From Rhizomys pruinosus (Eukaryota; Chordata; Mammalia; Rodentia; Spalacidae): a stretch of 64,000 nt of DNA. The notes under the pieces are model-generated. The model did not search any database. It was not told the origin of the DNA and saw nothing but the letters and a program-made list of their open reading frames with translations. Both the position numbers and the translations under genes were made by a program. Positions within the stretch are counted from its first letter, which is position 1; the number at the start of each line of letters is the position of its first letter. Positions 22,408 through 34,619 of this stretch are shown piece after piece. The stretch spans positions 833,258-897,257 of the forward strand of contig VZQC01002907.1 of NCBI GenBank assembly GCA_009823505.1. The letters run 5' to 3'.

Positions 22408-22413
22408 GTAAGT
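22406..22413 (+). other. 5' splice site of the ERC1 exon
   Basis: AA|GTAAGT is a near-consensus U1 donor. The GT is at 22408-22409 and the exon leaves in phase 2. Confidence 0.88.
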
Positions 22414-22729
22414 GCTTAGAACCTTTGCTTTGAGTTGAAATGCTTCAGCATGTATCTTTGTCCTGTATCTTTGTGTGTCCCCTAGAGTACTCAGCCTAAT
22501 TACAGTGCCAGTTGATGTCTCTTTCTTTCTAGAACAAATTTTGTCAGATGTAGCATAAATACTGCTATAACAGATTATTTTTCCTTCTTTTTCACCAAGT
22601 TTTAAGTGTACTAATGTGGATACCTTATAATTACCTCTCTGAAATTCCTAAATTTACCTGGAATGTTGAGGCTGAGAAAGGGGATATTGATATGTTTTGA
22701 GGACTAGACACATTCAGAAGTATGTATAG

Positions 22730-22796
22730 AAGGGGCAAAGTGGCTGAGCAGGTAGAGGCAGTTGGCCTCAAGCCTGATTGAACCTGAGTTCAAGAA
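22730..22796 (+). mobile_element. Short B2/B3 5' fragment
   Basis: ggggcaaagtggctgagcag and gattgaacctgagttcaag keep the tRNA-like A and B box region only. Confidence 0.4.
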
Positions 22797-22799
22797 TTT

Positions 22800-25585
22800 T
22801 TTTTAATTAAGAAAAATATTTAATCTATTTCCAAATGTACAAAAAGTAGACTAGTGTGATGAATTTCCACACACTTGTCCTTTGGTTTGATAATTGATAT
22901 TTTACCACCCCAGACAACAGTTTTTATGGAAGTGCCACTTTCAACCAAACACTGCTTCTCACTTGCTTCTTTGCCTCACATCTCGTAAGTTCCTGAGATT
23001 GAGATCTGTATGTATCTGTTCATGCTTGAGAAATCGTTCTTGTTACCTCTTTTGAAAATCCAACACTAATACTGTTTCATTTACAACTGTTACTCATCCC
23101 TAAAAACTCTGCCCATTTTATTGAGCCCAAGTTTCTGGAGGGTGTCAGGTTGTCTGCTTTGTGCTGTTTTCTCTTGTCTCTGAGATGTTGTTCTTCATAA
23201 GACCGGCTTCTTGTCTGTCGAAGGTTTTTCTCTCTGGCCCCTCTCTGATATGCCTGTGTTTGCTCACAGAATCATCACTCATCTGTCATCTTCCCTACTT
23301 AAATATTCAGTGTCTCCCTAGCCAAAGTAAACAGATGGTTTTCAACTTAGCAATTTATACTATCTGTGTCTCTTCTTTTCTGTTGCTTTGAAATGTGAAT
23401 ATATTTTTTAATACCGGGATAGTTGATTCCCTAAGAATTGTGCCCTGATCTTGTAGAGAAACAGAGCTCATGAAAGCAACAGTGTATGAGTTTCTGTTAT
23501 GTGCCTTCTAAACGCCAGTTAATGGCTTTTCTTATCAGAGCTTTCCCACTTTGTTCAGCATGCTACTTTCATCAAAACACAAATACAGATATTACTGGAA
23601 TTTCCCATTATTATTAGGACTTTGAGGATGTCTGGAACAGTGTTTTAAAATGTGTTTGAATGGGAAGATGATTGTGTGGTTTGTGTTTATTTTTCAGTAA
23701 CACAATTTCTCAGTTTATTACGGACTTTCCATGACATCCCACTCTGCAAAATAAATAGCGATTAGCAAAATTTACTGATAAGATCATATTTACACATAAT
23801 AAGGCATAGATTAGTTTAAAAATATAGGAGTATGTGTCAGCAGTATGGAACCTAAAGAAAAAAAAAAAAGCACCAAATAAAAGTTCTAGAAATAAAGTCC
23901 CCAAACCCAGTCTTTTGGGGATGGCCTATTTCTGGAATTACTTTCTTAGTTGCTGGTGCTGTATTACTATAACATCCTGATGTTTTCAGGCAGATATTCC
24001 ACAAGAGTTGTGCCATGTGCACTGTACCATCTTGAAAGTTTTTAAAAGTAGTTCAGATTTTAACTTGGACTTAAATTTCCTTTTGTTATCTTTATTTTAC
24101 CATACTGTAATAAAGTCTTATACTTCCCTTTTAGTAAATATCTGTGTGCTACAGGCCAAATAGTCTGTAGAACAAATGATCATTTGTGCTGGATGTCTGC
24201 ATGGCCCTGTAGATAAACCCACGTGGGAGCACCAATTGTTACATTCTTTCCATCTACAGCAGTAATGTGAAACTCCTAAACTTGTTTTCAAATGTGGATT
24301 TTTAAATTTTAGCATAGAAATATAATGATTTATATATATAGACCCTCTATTAAAACCTGCGTGTTTAATCTAAGTTGAATTATACACAGAAACACTGTAA
24401 ATAGCATATTAACAGTTCTAAATACAGTAAGCTTTCAGTTCCCTTTCGTTGTGTCACTAACCAAAGGCATAGTCTTTCCTCCTCTTTTCTGGATGGTTTG
24501 TCTCAGTATATTGGGCCAGTTCAACTAATCTGATCTGTGGTGTATTTGTTTTTGAAAATTATTGTTTATTTGTTTACAAGGCTAGTGGTAAATGCTTTTT
24601 TATACTTAGTGACTAGTAAGAGCATCTTCCAGCATTAAACGAGCCTGAATTTGGGTTCTGGCTTTGCTACTCATCAGCTCTGACTTTACCAAGGTACTTA
24701 GCCTCTTTATACAGCAGTCTTCTCATGGTTCCTACTTCATAAGAGTTTTCATAATAATTAATTGCCAGATTGCTAACATTAGAATTGAGAACAGTGTCTG
24801 GTACAGTAAGTACTTAATAATAAACTATTTTTTAAGTTTTTCATGGGTGACGGTTTATAGGGAAAATGAAATCTGGTAAGCCTATTAAATTAAATTATTA
24901 ATAAGCAAAGAGCTTGCTCAGTGTAACTAGAGAGCTTGGCTCATAGAAGAAGTATGAGGGGAATGCCATGGGAAAGGGGCCCAGTCATGCACACATACGG
25001 CTCTGTACGTAGTCGTCTTCATTGAGAAGATAGTAGTGGCCCATTTATACATAAAGTTTTTCAGCGACCACTAGAATTGTCTGGTTTTAGAACAATCCCG
25101 ACCTCATCAAACCAAGAGAAGTGACCTAACAGTTCTTTTCCATCTCTAGCATTTACGATTATAGCTTTCTCGCATCTGTTACAGATAAGTGGTGGCCGTG
25201 AGCTTGGTGAGATGTAGAATTGTACACTTGGTGCCCGGCCAGTGGTTCATTAGGAACATTTGAGCTGGTTGACCAAACCTAAGGAGAAGGAACATTTTTT
25301 ATTTGCAAATTCCACAGTGGTCTTCTTTTCCTATTTATGCTGTGGTTTTGTTAGCCATTTTTTTAATTCTACTTTTCTATTAGCCTTTTTTGCCTAAGAA
25401 AGAAAAAAAAAAAGAATGAAAGGACATGGAGAAAATAATAAAATAAGACAGATAATGACTATACAAATTTTAATTATCGCTTGAGATCATGAGAATTCTA
25501 AACAAGCTACCTTGCATTCAATTAGTAGCCCCATCCTACCTTAATATTCAGAATGAGCTTTGAACACTCTTTTAATTCTTTTTAA
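22800..25585. other. Unique intron sequence downstream of the ERC1 exon
   Basis: This 2.8-kb stretch has no recognised SINE and no convincing exon. It is AT-rich with short A runs (23860, 25400). Confidence 0.5.
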
Positions 25586-25599
25586 AATATTTGATTTGT

Positions 25600-25744
25600 T
25601 GTTATTTTTATTTTCTGTGTATGAATATATTGCCTGCATGTATGTAAGTGCACCTGTGTTGTGCAATGCCGGGTGCTAGAATCAAATCAGGGTCATTTGC
25701 AAGAGCAACCAGTGCTCTTAACCACTTCGTCATCTCTCCAGACC
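25600..25744 (-). mobile_element. Old B2 SINE
   Basis: ttctgtgtatgaatatattg, tgtgttgtgcaatgccggg and ctcttaaccacttcgtcatc. The middle is deleted. Confidence 0.75.
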
Positions 25745-25756
25745 TTAATTCTCTTC

Positions 25757-25957
25757 TTTTTTTTTCTTTACTAATGTTTATGCTTGAGTGTGTGCCATGT
25801 ATACGGGGGCCTGCAGAACCAGAGGAGGGTGTCAGATCCCCTGGAGCTGGAGCCGTATGCAGTTATAAGCCACCCCATGTGGGTGCTGGAAATAGAGCTC
25901 TAATTCTCTATAAAAGTAGCAAGTGCTCTTAACTACTGAGCCATCTCTCCAGCCCCT
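25757..25957 (-). mobile_element. Old B2/B3 SINE
   Basis: gatcccctggagctggagcc and aactactgagccatctctcc. It lies next to the preceding copy in the same orientation. Confidence 0.75.
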
Positions 25958-26187
25958 CTTTTCATTCTTGATGTATATATTTATCAAGCTATTACTTTGA
26001 TTGGGAATAGACCAGGAAGCTGGTTTATTCAGGGAAGGGATGAAAGAACACTCGAGTTACTAGAGAATCTAGAGATGTGTTAGAAGTGGAGCCCTGTATC
26101 AGTTAGGTGAGCTGGCAGTGAGCCACTGTCTGTTTCTCCTTGCTCATTCAGACTTTGAGACTGTATTTAATAGCCATGTTATTTTCC

Positions 26188-26263
26188 CTCATTTAACTGA
26201 GGATGGAACCCAGGGTCTTGTATGCTAAAGTGCTCTGCCTCTGAGCTACACCCCCACCCAGAA
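26188..26263 (-). mobile_element. ID SINE
   Basis: aggatggaacccagggtctt ... ctctgcctctgagctacacc is antisense ID. Confidence 0.75.
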
Positions 26264-26965
26264 AAGTTTTTAGAGTAATTATTTAGTTTTATTACCTGAG
26301 TTTTAAAGCAGTTAATTCTCAGTTATTCAGAGAATGGCAAGAACTACTCAGAATTAAATAAATCGCTGCCCAGATTGGCTAGGAACTTAATTTGGTTAAG
26401 TTAATACCCATACACAGGTAAAAAAATGCAGAACAGCAGGGTCACTATAGGCATGTTTAGAAGATGGTCGGTCTTTTTAAAAATTTTAATGTTTATTTCA
26501 GTTGCTCTTAAAAGTGCATTGTGCATTTAGAGTTACATTTTCCACCATCAGCATTAAATACCAGTCTGCTCTCCATCCATCCCATCTCCCCACCAAAACC
26601 AAATAAACAGACAATGTCCAATGCTTTTGGAACAGAGATTTTCAAATCATGGTCAGTACTGTATGTTTCTAAGCCTGTGGCATTGCTACATGAATTTCAT
26701 CAAAAAATTCCAGGTTTCGAGACTAAGAAAATGAAATTGCTGGCACTTTAAAAATCACACCAAAGTTTCTCTTTGCTTTTATTTTTTTTTTTTCAAAATG
26801 TCATTATTACATTTTTACAAAAAATAAAAATAAATAATGGAAGCAACAAACCCTCGTGTCGAAAAGGAAGGAACAAATCCCTATGGGGGACCATGCAAGG
26901 AAAATGTTAAGACAACACCAGAATTTTGTTAAAATAAAATTGTTCTCAATAAAAATAGAAAGACT

Positions 26966-27119
26966 GCCGAGCGTGGTGGCGCATGCCTTTAATCCTAGCA
27001 CTTGGGAGGCAGAGGCAGGCAGATCTTTGTGAGTTCAAGGCCAGCCTGGTCTACAGAGTGTGTTCCAGGACAGCTGGGGCTACAGGGAGACCCTGTCTCA
27101 AAAAAGACCAAAGAAAAAT
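26966..27119 (+). mobile_element. B1 SINE
   Basis: gccgagcgtggtggcgcatg to caaaaaagaccaaagaaaaa. A second B1 is inserted in its tail. Confidence 0.93.
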
Positions 27120-27123
27120 CCTT

Positions 27124-27282
27124 GCCAGGCGTGGTGGCACATGCCTTTAATCCTAGCACTCGGGAAGCAGAGGCAAGCAGATCTCTGTGAGTTCAAGGCC
27201 AGCCTGGTCTACAAAGTGAGTACCAGGACAGCTGGGGCTACAGGGACACCCTGTCTCGAAAAGACCAAAAAAAAAAAAAAAA
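27124..27282 (+). mobile_element. B1 SINE, tandem with the previous one
   Basis: gccaggcgtggtggcacatg to a 17-base A-run. Same orientation as the B1 directly upstream. Confidence 0.93.
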
Positions 27283-27616
27283 AGTAAACAGTGTATGATA
27301 CAGATGAAACATTCTTAGTAGAGTAAAATTATTTTTAAGGGACCAGTGTTTAAAACTGATTTAACTTAATTTAATTCAACCATATCTGATTCTTTTACAT
27401 GTATGTGTAAATGATCAACCTTTTTCACCCAGGATGACATATAAAGACTAAAGGAGTTATTTTTGAGATTTTTTTTCTTTCTTTACCAAAAAGAACAATT
27501 ATGAATCCATGAAAAAGATGAGATTTACCCAAATTATACAGTTCCTAAGGTCCAAAAAAGACTTTTACATGTAGGCACGTGTGCATGCACACACACAAAT
27601 GATTGGCACCAGAAAT

Positions 27617-27853
27617 CTGTTCATTATTCTGTACTGATGATTGAACCTGGAGCTTTGCTTGTGTGTAAATTACCACTGAGCAGTGCCCCAACCCTTTAAT
27701 TTTTTTTAAATTAATTTCTAAACAGGGTCTTACTAAGTTACTCAGGCAGACCTTGAACTCATTCTGTAGCCCATCCAGGGCTTAAACTTGAGCTGCTACT
27801 GCTTCTACTTCCTGAGTAACCAGAATTATAGACCTGCCCCACCATAACTGGGC
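27617..27853 (-). mobile_element. Old B4-like (ID plus B1) SINE
   Basis: An antisense ID-like segment (actgatgattgaacctggag, to about 27692) is followed by an antisense diverged B1 (aaacagggtcttactaagtt to catAACTGGGCTC). The ID-B1 arrangement suggests B4. An identical copy at 29535-29771 belongs to the apparent assembly duplication. Confidence 0.55.
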
Positions 27854-27917
27854 TCAGAAATCATTCTTGATGGCCTGTTTATGGGTGTGACAAATTGCCT
27901 TTAAGAAAACACTGTCC

Positions 27918-28173
27918 GGGCTGGAGAGATAGCCTAGCGGTTAAGAGCGCCGACCGCTCTTGCAGAGGACCCGGGTTCGATCCCCAGCACCCACATGGCG
28001 GCTGAGAACCGTCTGAAACTCCAATTCCAGGAGAGCTCCAGTTCCAGGGGAATCCGAGACCCTCTTCTGACCTCCGCGGCATTGCACGACACGGGTGCAC
28101 AGACTTGCATGCAGATAGTACATTCATACACATACAGAAATAAAAAAAAAAATTTTTTTTAAATAAAAAAAAA
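27918..28173 (+). mobile_element. B2 SINE, young duplicated-motif type
   Basis: Perfect 15-bp target duplication aagaaaacactgtcc (27903-27917 and 28174-28188). The A/T-rich tail is partly scrambled. Confidence 0.95.
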
Positions 28174-28188
28174 AAGAAAACACTGTCC

Positions 28189-28300
28189 TTCCCAGCACTC
28201 AGAATACAGAGGGAGGAGGATCAAGAGGTTAAGGTCATCTTTGTCTACATTGCCAGTTAGAGGCCAGTCTAACGCTTCATGAGACGATCTGAAAAAAATA
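28189..28300 (+). mobile_element. Old B1-like fragment
   Basis: cccagcactcagaatacaga gg followed by a weak B1 body and A-rich end. Confidence 0.45.
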
Positions 28301-28424
28301 CCCTATACTACAATTCAGTGTATAATTCATATTGGCCAGTAGTTATGTTTTATTTGATTACGTTCTAATTCCAAACATTTGGAAAGTCATTTCATTTATG
28401 TAACTCAGAAACTTTTCTGTATCC

Positions 28425-28722
28425 ATGCTAGCTGTTATATAACAAATACCTGACATGAAGAAAGGTTTATTTTGGCTCACAATTTTGCAGGTTTTAGCCC
28501 TTGTTTGGTTGGTACTGATTCCTTGGGCCTATGGTAACACAGTACACCAGGGTGGGAGTCTGTTGAACAAGACTATTCACCTTATGGCCAAGAAGAAATA
28601 TGAAAATAAAGAGACCAGGGTCCCACACTTTTTTTGAGGGCACGCCTTCAGTGACCTGAAATGATCATTGTGCTCTACCTCTTAAAGATTATACCCCTTG
28701 CAGTAGCTACAAGCTGAGCACC
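28425..28722 (-). mobile_element. Old MaLR-like LTR
   Basis: gaaaggtttattttggctca and the terminal layout resemble the LTR at 4543-4896, but the sequence is strongly diverged. Confidence 0.5.
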
Positions 28723-28734
28723 AAACTTTGCCTA

Positions 28735-28945
28735 CATTTATTGATTTATTTGCTTGCTTTGTGTGTATGTGTATGGATATGCATGTGCCATAGGGCACAT
28801 GTGGAGATACACATGTCTGTGGAGTTTAGAGGACAACTTTTGGAAGTCAGTTCTCTCCTTCTACTATATGGGTCCCAAGAATCAAATTCAGGTTGTCAGG
28901 CTTGGCAGCAAGTAGCTTTACCTGCTGAGCCATCTCGCTGGCCAG
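28735..28945 (-). mobile_element. Old B3-like SINE
   Basis: gtttagaggacaacttttgg and acctgctgagccatctcgct are antisense B3/B2 landmarks. Confidence 0.65.
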
Positions 28946-29200
28946 GGACCAAACTTTTAACATATGAGACATTGGGGGACATTCTAGATCGAAGCTACTA
29001 CAGTACTTTTATTTGTAAAGTTACAAATATTCAGTCAAATCCGGGTGTGGTAGCGCACGCCTTTAATCCTAGCACTTGGGAGACAGAGGCAGGCGGATCT
29101 TTATGAGTTCAAGGCCAGCTTGGTCTACAGAGTGAGTTCCAGGACAGCTGGGGCTACAGGGAGACCCTGTCTCAAAAAAACCAAAAAAAAAAAAAAAAAA

Positions 29201-29920
29201 AGTAAACAGTGTATGATACAGATGAAACATTCTTAGTAGAGTAAAATTATTTTTAAGGGACCAGTGTTTAAAACTGATTTAACTTAATTTAATTCAACCA
29301 TATCTGATTCTTTTACATGTATGTGTAAATGATCAACCTTTTTCACCCAGGATGACATATAAAGACTAAAGGAGTTATTTTTGAGATTTTTTTTCTTTCT
29401 TTACCAAAAAGAACAATTATGAATCCATGAAAAAGATGAGATTTACCCAAATTATACAGTTCCTAAGGTCCAAAAAAGACTTTTACATGTAGGCACGTGT
29501 GCATGCACACACACAAATGATTGGCACCAGAAATCTGTTCATTATTCTGTACTGATGATTGAACCTGGAGCTTTGCTTGTGTGTAAATTACCACTGAGCA
29601 GTGCCCCAACCCTTTAATTTTTTTTAAATTAATTTCTAAACAGGGTCTTACTAAGTTACTCAGGCAGACCTTGAACTCATTCTGTAGCCCATCCAGGGCT
29701 TAAACTTGAGCTGCTACTGCTTCTACTTCCTGAGTAACCAGAATTATAGACCTGCCCCACCATAACTGGGCTCAGAAATCATTCTTGATGGCCTGTTTAT
29801 GGGTGTGACAAATTGCCTTTAAGAAAACACTGTCCGGGCTGGAGAGATAGCCTAGCGGTTAAGAGCGCCGACCGCTCTTGCAGAGGACCCGGGTTCGATC
29901 CCCAGCACCCACATGGCGGC
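29201..29920. repeat. Exact copy of 27283-28002 ending at an N
   Basis: This 720-base segment matches 27283-28002 without any difference I could find, offset by 1918 bases. It includes the first ~85 bases of the B2 at 27918 and stops in the middle of that element at the N (29921). Best read as an assembly artefact. Confidence 0.85.
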
Positions 29921-29921
29921 N
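29921..29921. other. Single unresolved base (N)
   Basis: This is the only N in the window. It joins a broken B2 to the inside of a B1, at the edge of a duplicated segment. Confidence 0.99.
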
Positions 29922-30691
29922 GACAGAGGCAGGCGGATCTTTATGAGTTCAAGGCCAGCTTGGTCTACAGAGTGAGTTCCAGGACAGCTGGGGCTACAGG
30001 GAGACCCTGTCTCAAAAAGACCAAAAAACAAACAAACAAACAAAAAACCCCCAAATATTCAGTCAATTATAGAGTGGGTTGAAAAGAAAGGGATCCTTAA
30101 CAACAGTAGTACAAAATGCTAATGGATTTTTTTGTTAGAGGAAGCAAGTTGAGAAAATTGAGACTATAAGTATCATGGCCACCATGATTATTATCTCTCA
30201 TCTTCTGATATCTCTAATCTATCTTTGATCTAGGTGAGTATGACTAATGGAGAAGTGAAAGGTACCACTACCTAGAACTTGTGCACAGTTTGCCTGGAAC
30301 GTGTGCACAGTACATCCATAAGCAGTTCCCTAAACTATCTGCCAGCTACAAAGTACATATGTGCCTGGCAAGTTCAGTCTACCAGTGACCTTTGGTTGGC
30401 TCCTTCATCTCCCCTCTGCTGCTCTTTCTACTTTTACTACCTTCTTTAAATCCTATGAGCACATGGAGGGGCCCCAGATGTCAGGAAACAACAGTCTGAT
30501 GCATTGGTCCACCTCTCCACGGATATATTGTGTTGTGTGTTTGGCTAGAGATGTGCTGGCAGCTTCTATCACCAGAGGACACAGAAGGCAGAGATCCGAG
30601 ACATGCTGGCCCTTCCACAGGTACTCTTCTGGCAGGGTGTTTTCCTCTGCCACACTGTCAGAAAGAACATTAACTGCCCACTATCTTTAAT

Positions 30692-30694
30692 ATT

Positions 30695-30741
<47 letters not shown>

Positions 30742-30743
30742 TT
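30692..30743. repeat. (ATTT)n repeat
   Basis: About 13 units, serving as the tail of the adjacent antisense B1. Confidence 0.95.
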
Positions 30744-30886
30744 GTCTTTTCGAGACAGGGTCTCCCTGTAGCCCCAGCTGTCCTGGAGCTCACTCTGTAG
30801 ACCAGGTTGGCCTTGAACTCACAAAGATCCTCCTGCCTCTGCCTCCCAAGTGCTAGGATTAAAGGCGTGCGCCACCAGGCCCGGCT
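30743..30886 (-). mobile_element. B1 SINE
   Basis: gtcttttcgagacagggtct to gcgccaccaggcccggct. Confidence 0.94.
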
Positions 30887-30887
30887 A

Positions 30888-31089
30888 TTTTTATTTTTAT
30901 TTTGTGTGTATAAACATGTAAGTTGCACCCATGTCATGACATGCCTGCAGAGGTGAGAAGAAGGTGTTGGTTCTTCTGGAATTCGAGTTACTGATGGTTT
31001 TTACCTACCTTGTAGGTGCTGGGAACCATACCCAGGTCCTCTGCAAGAGTAGCCACTGCTCTTAAAGGCTTAGCCATCTGTCCAGCCCC
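30888..31089 (-). mobile_element. Old B2 SINE
   Basis: tttgtgtgtataaacatgta to tagccatctgtccagcccc. Confidence 0.8.
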
Positions 31090-31212
31090 CTGGATATCAT
31101 CCTTAACTTTTACTGTTTAGGAACCATTCTTGACAATTCTCTTTTGTTTGATTTTTTGACCATTAATTGTTTTGGTAGAAATTGATGCAAGTTTGAAATT
31201 GTACATCCCATC

Positions 31213-31439
31213 GGGGCTGGAGAGATGGCTCAGCGGTTAAGAGCGCCGACTGCTCTTGCAGAGGACCCGGGTTCGATTCCCAGCACCCACATGGTGGCTG
31301 AGAACCATCTTTAACTCCAGTTCCGGGGGAATCCAACACCCTCTTCTGACCTCTGCGGCATTGCACAACACGGGTGCACAAACCTATACGCACAGTACAT
31401 TCATACACATAAAAAATAAATAAATAATTAAAAAAGAAA
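31213..31439 (+). mobile_element. B2 SINE, type without the 17-bp duplication
   Basis: It has the same A and B boxes as the young copies but a single aactccagttccggggg. 18-bp target duplication gaaattgtacatcccatc (31195-31212) / gaaattgcacatcccatt (31440-31457). Confidence 0.95.
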
Positions 31440-32240
31440 GAAATTGCACATCCCATTACCTCAAAATGATGTACAAGAAAAAGCAAGGCATTTGTGATCT
31501 AGTGATCCAAATGAAATGAATCCTGTATCTAAGAAAATCCACCTCAGAAGGTGGAAACCTACTGAAAGTAGAGAAGGCCAGCTGCACCTGTCACACTGTT
31601 CACCCAGTGTCTTCTGCTTTTTCTGGGGTAAATGGCTCCTTTAGAGAAGTTGAATGAAAACCTTTTCCTTCCACCAAACTGTCTTCTGAAGTCAACATGT
31701 AGGTTACAGAATAAAAAGTCGAACATAGATGCTCAAAATAACCTCCCCCTTCCTCACAGTATAATCCTCTTTGTTAACAGATGCCGTTTACAATATCCCA
31801 CTCGCTCTCTTATCTCACGTCCTCTGCCTCCTCATTGTTTTCAGGATTTTCTCTAGGTGCCCCTTGAGTGATGTCTTTTTGTTTTCTGGTGATTTTATGA
31901 TTTTTTCTTTCTTTGATTAACTTTTTAAGTTGCCATATAAAACAATGAATTTCATTATGATATCTGCATGTCTAAAACTTCATAGCTATCTACCACAGGG
32001 GAAGGGGCTATTGGAACAACTGAAGGAGATCGGCAGCCTGTAGCAAGGAGAGGAAGCCGGTGGCAGCCTGGCTTTTCTCCAGACTCAGGCCTGGCTCTGC
32101 AAGTGACAGTGAGGTGGCTTCACATGCTTCTTTCTTTCCCAATCTTTTCTTGAGATGGTGAAGCTGATAGAGGAACCCAAACCTTACTGTTAAATTATGT
32201 ATGTTCAGTGCATCTTGGGTAAAGAAAAAATTTTCTGTTC

Positions 32241-32406
32241 TTTGTTTTTTGTTTTTGTTTTTGATCTTTTTGAGACAGGGTCTCCCTTTAATTCCAGCTG
32301 GTCTGGAGCTCACTATATAAACCAGGCTGGCCTTGAACTCACAGAGTTCCACCTGCCTCTGCCTCCTGAGTGCTGGACTTAAAGGCGTGCACCACTACGC
32401 CCATCC
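32241..32406 (-). mobile_element. B1 SINE
   Basis: gatctttttgagacagggtc to gtgcaccactacgcccatcc. Confidence 0.9.
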
Positions 32407-32407
32407 A

Positions 32408-32756
32408 AAGACAGTTCTTAGCCACCATGTGGGTGCTGGGAATTGAATCCGGGTCCTCTGCAAGAACAGTCAGTGCTCTTTTTTTTTTTATTTTAATTTT
32501 ATTTTATTTATTCTTGTATGTGTATGAATATACTGTCTGCATGCAGGTTTGTGCACCCTTATTGTGCAATGCCGCGGAGGTCAGAAGACGGTCTCGGATT
32601 CCCCTGGAACTGGCGTTAAAGACGGTTCTCAGCTGCCATGTGGGTGCTGGAGATCGAACCCGGGCCCTCTGCAAGAGCAGTCGGCGCTCTTAACCACTAG
32701 GCCATCTCTTCAGCCCCAGTCAGTGCTCTTAACTGCTGACTCATCTCTCTAGCCCA
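32408..32756 (-). mobile_element. Old B2 split by a younger B2
   Basis: The outer antisense B2 is present as 32408-32480 and 32717-32756. The inner insertion (32481-32716) duplicated its cagtcagtgctctt. Confidence 0.88.
32481..32716 (-). mobile_element. B2 SINE nested in a B2
   Basis: Full antisense copy without the 17-bp duplication (ggaactggcgttaaagacgg). 14-bp target duplication at 32467-32480 and 32717-32730. Confidence 0.94.
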
Positions 32757-33540
32757 AAGAAAAGTTTTAAGTGTATATAAATAGAAAATAAGTTTTCATA
32801 TGTACTTCAGAAGAATACAGTATAGTAATCTGAATTCTGACTTCTGAAAAATCTTTGCTCTTTAGGAGAGAAAAGTAAAATAAGGTTGGAGTTAAGAGAA
32901 CTATTGGAAAATGTTTAAGCTATTTGGGGATAGAATAGTTAGCTAATTATTATGCCTGAGCTAATTAAAACGAAACTATACTTTTAGTTGTTTTCTTGTG
33001 GTAGCCTATAATATTTCATTTAAAATTTCTGGTTATATTACTGACATTTACAAAATCTCCTTCACAGACTTATGTCAACAAATTCTTCTAAACCACAAAA
33101 TTGTAAATACTTATACAAGTTATATACTACTGAACAATTTGGGGGTGGAAATGCATATTGAGTTGCAATATGACATACGTACTTTTTTTGTAAAAGTATA
33201 TTTAATTTATACTTCTGCCAAAAGATGTTCTTTTTTGAGTAATTAGATATATTGATAAAGGACTTTTAGTGTAGTTGGAACCATTTGTCATAGTGGGCTA
33301 AAATATTGAAGTTAAATATTCTGTAGGAAATCCATGTAAGTTAGTCTAAAATTTTCCTATACTTGAAAAAAGAAAAAGACAAATGTGCTGTGCAGTGTAG
33401 CTATAAACAAATACCATTGGTGGAATTGGTACTAGTTAAAATGATCAAGCAAAGCATTTATGTGTAAAGCTATACATCTTGGGCCTCAGACCTTGGCCTT
33501 AGTTACCCCTGATTCTATTCCTTTTTATCTTCCCTGACTT
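32757..33540. other. Unique AT-rich intron
   Basis: No repeat or exon recognised. Confidence 0.5.
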
Positions 33541-33559
33541 TAGCTCACTCTCACTTTTC

Positions 33560-33803
33560 TTTTTTTTTTTTTTTTTATTTATTTCTGTATGTGTATGAAT
33601 GTACTATCTGCATGCAAGTTTGTGCACCCGTGTCGTGCAATGCTGCGGAGGTCAGAAGAGGGTGTCAGATTCCCCTGGAACTGGAGTTCTCCGGGAATTG
33701 GAGTTTCAGATGGTTCTTGGCTGCCTTGTGGGTGCTGGGGATCAAACCCAGATCCTCTGTAAGAGCGGTCAGCGCTCTTAACCGCTAGACCATCTCTACA
33801 GCC
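33560..33803 (-). mobile_element. B2 SINE, young duplicated-motif type
   Basis: Antisense copy. Target duplication ctcactctcacttttc (33544-33559) / ctcattctcacttttc (33804-33819). Confidence 0.94.
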
Positions 33804-33935
33804 CTCATTCTCACTTTTCATCTGATGGAATGTGTGATCTCTACAGCTTCTTACATATTCCATCAGTAGAACTAATCATTCAGTTGGAGCTCTGAGTTGC
33901 TATAGGACAATGGCAGAAATGTGGGTTTTTAAAAA

Positions 33936-34110
33936 TTTACTTATTTGATGAGGATGTATGTGCACCACATGTGTGCAGGAGCCTACAGAGTCCACAAGCG
34001 GACACTGGATCTCCTGGAACTAGAGTTACAGGCAGTTAGCCCCCACATGGATGCTGGGAACTGAACCAGGTCCTCCAGAAAAGCATCAGTCCTCTTAACT
34101 GCTGAGCCAT
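33936..34110 (-). mobile_element. Old B2/B3 SINE
   Basis: ggatctcctggaactagagt to aactgctgagccatg. Confidence 0.75.
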
Positions 34111-34112
34111 GT

Positions 34113-34243
34113 ACGTGGTAACCAACAAGCATCCTTAACTCCAGTTCCAGGAGATTGGACACCTTATTGCCTCTGTGGGCATCGCAGGACATGGGTGCAC
34201 TTATATACATGCAGGCAAAATACACACAGAAAAAAAAAAATTT
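34113..34243 (+). mobile_element. B2 3' part, opposite in orientation to its neighbour
   Basis: taactccagttccaggagat ... acatacatgcaggcaaaata and an A-tail. The tRNA-like 5' end is missing. It abuts the antisense copy directly. Confidence 0.7.
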
Positions 34244-34463
34244 AAATCATTTTTCCTAAATTCCTTTCCATGTAAAAACCCTCACAGAGCTGGAATAATC
34301 TCTATGTAACAGGCAAAGCCTTAAGCTTTTCAGATTAAGTACTTCTCTATTCTAGTTTGCTTTTATTTTTTATTTATTTATTTATTTTTTGTATTTTTGT
34401 GGGTTTTTTTGGTGGGGGTGGTGGTGGTGGTGGTGGTGGGATTTTTTGTTTGTTTGTTTGTTT

Positions 34464-34604
34464 GCTTTTTGAGACAGGGTCTCCCTTTAAGTCCCAGCTG
34501 GCCTGGAGCTCACTCTGTAGACCAGGCTGGCTTTGAACTCACAGAGATCTGCCTGCCTCTGCCCCCCAAGTGCTAGGATTAAAGGCGTGCAGCACCACAC
34601 CTGG
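34464..34604 (-). mobile_element. B1 SINE
   Basis: gctttttgagacagggtctc to caccacacctggc. A (GGT)n stretch (34411-34440) lies just upstream. Confidence 0.92.
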
Positions 34605-34619
34605 CTCTAATTTGCTTTT

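Larger units (their letters stand above)
29041..30046 (+). mobile_element. B1 SINE interrupted by an apparent false duplication
   Basis: The B1 begins ccgggtgtggtagcgcacgc at 29041 and ends in caaacaaacaaac at about 30042. Its target duplication, caaatattcagtcaa, lies on the left at 29025-29039 and on the right at about 30052-30066. Within it, 29082-29178 is repeated at 29922-30018, and between these lies a copy of 27283-28002 ending at an N. Taking out about 840 bases restores one normal-length B1. Confidence 0.85.

Noticed and set aside
23710..23904. Possible short exon or gene
   Set aside because: No splice context or domain; composition is that of the surrounding AT-rich intron.
27283..28002. 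True segmental duplication with 29201-29920
   Set aside because: Lack of any divergence, the N at one edge, termination inside a B2 and the intact outer B1 target duplication favour an assembly fault over a real duplication, though reads are needed to be sure.
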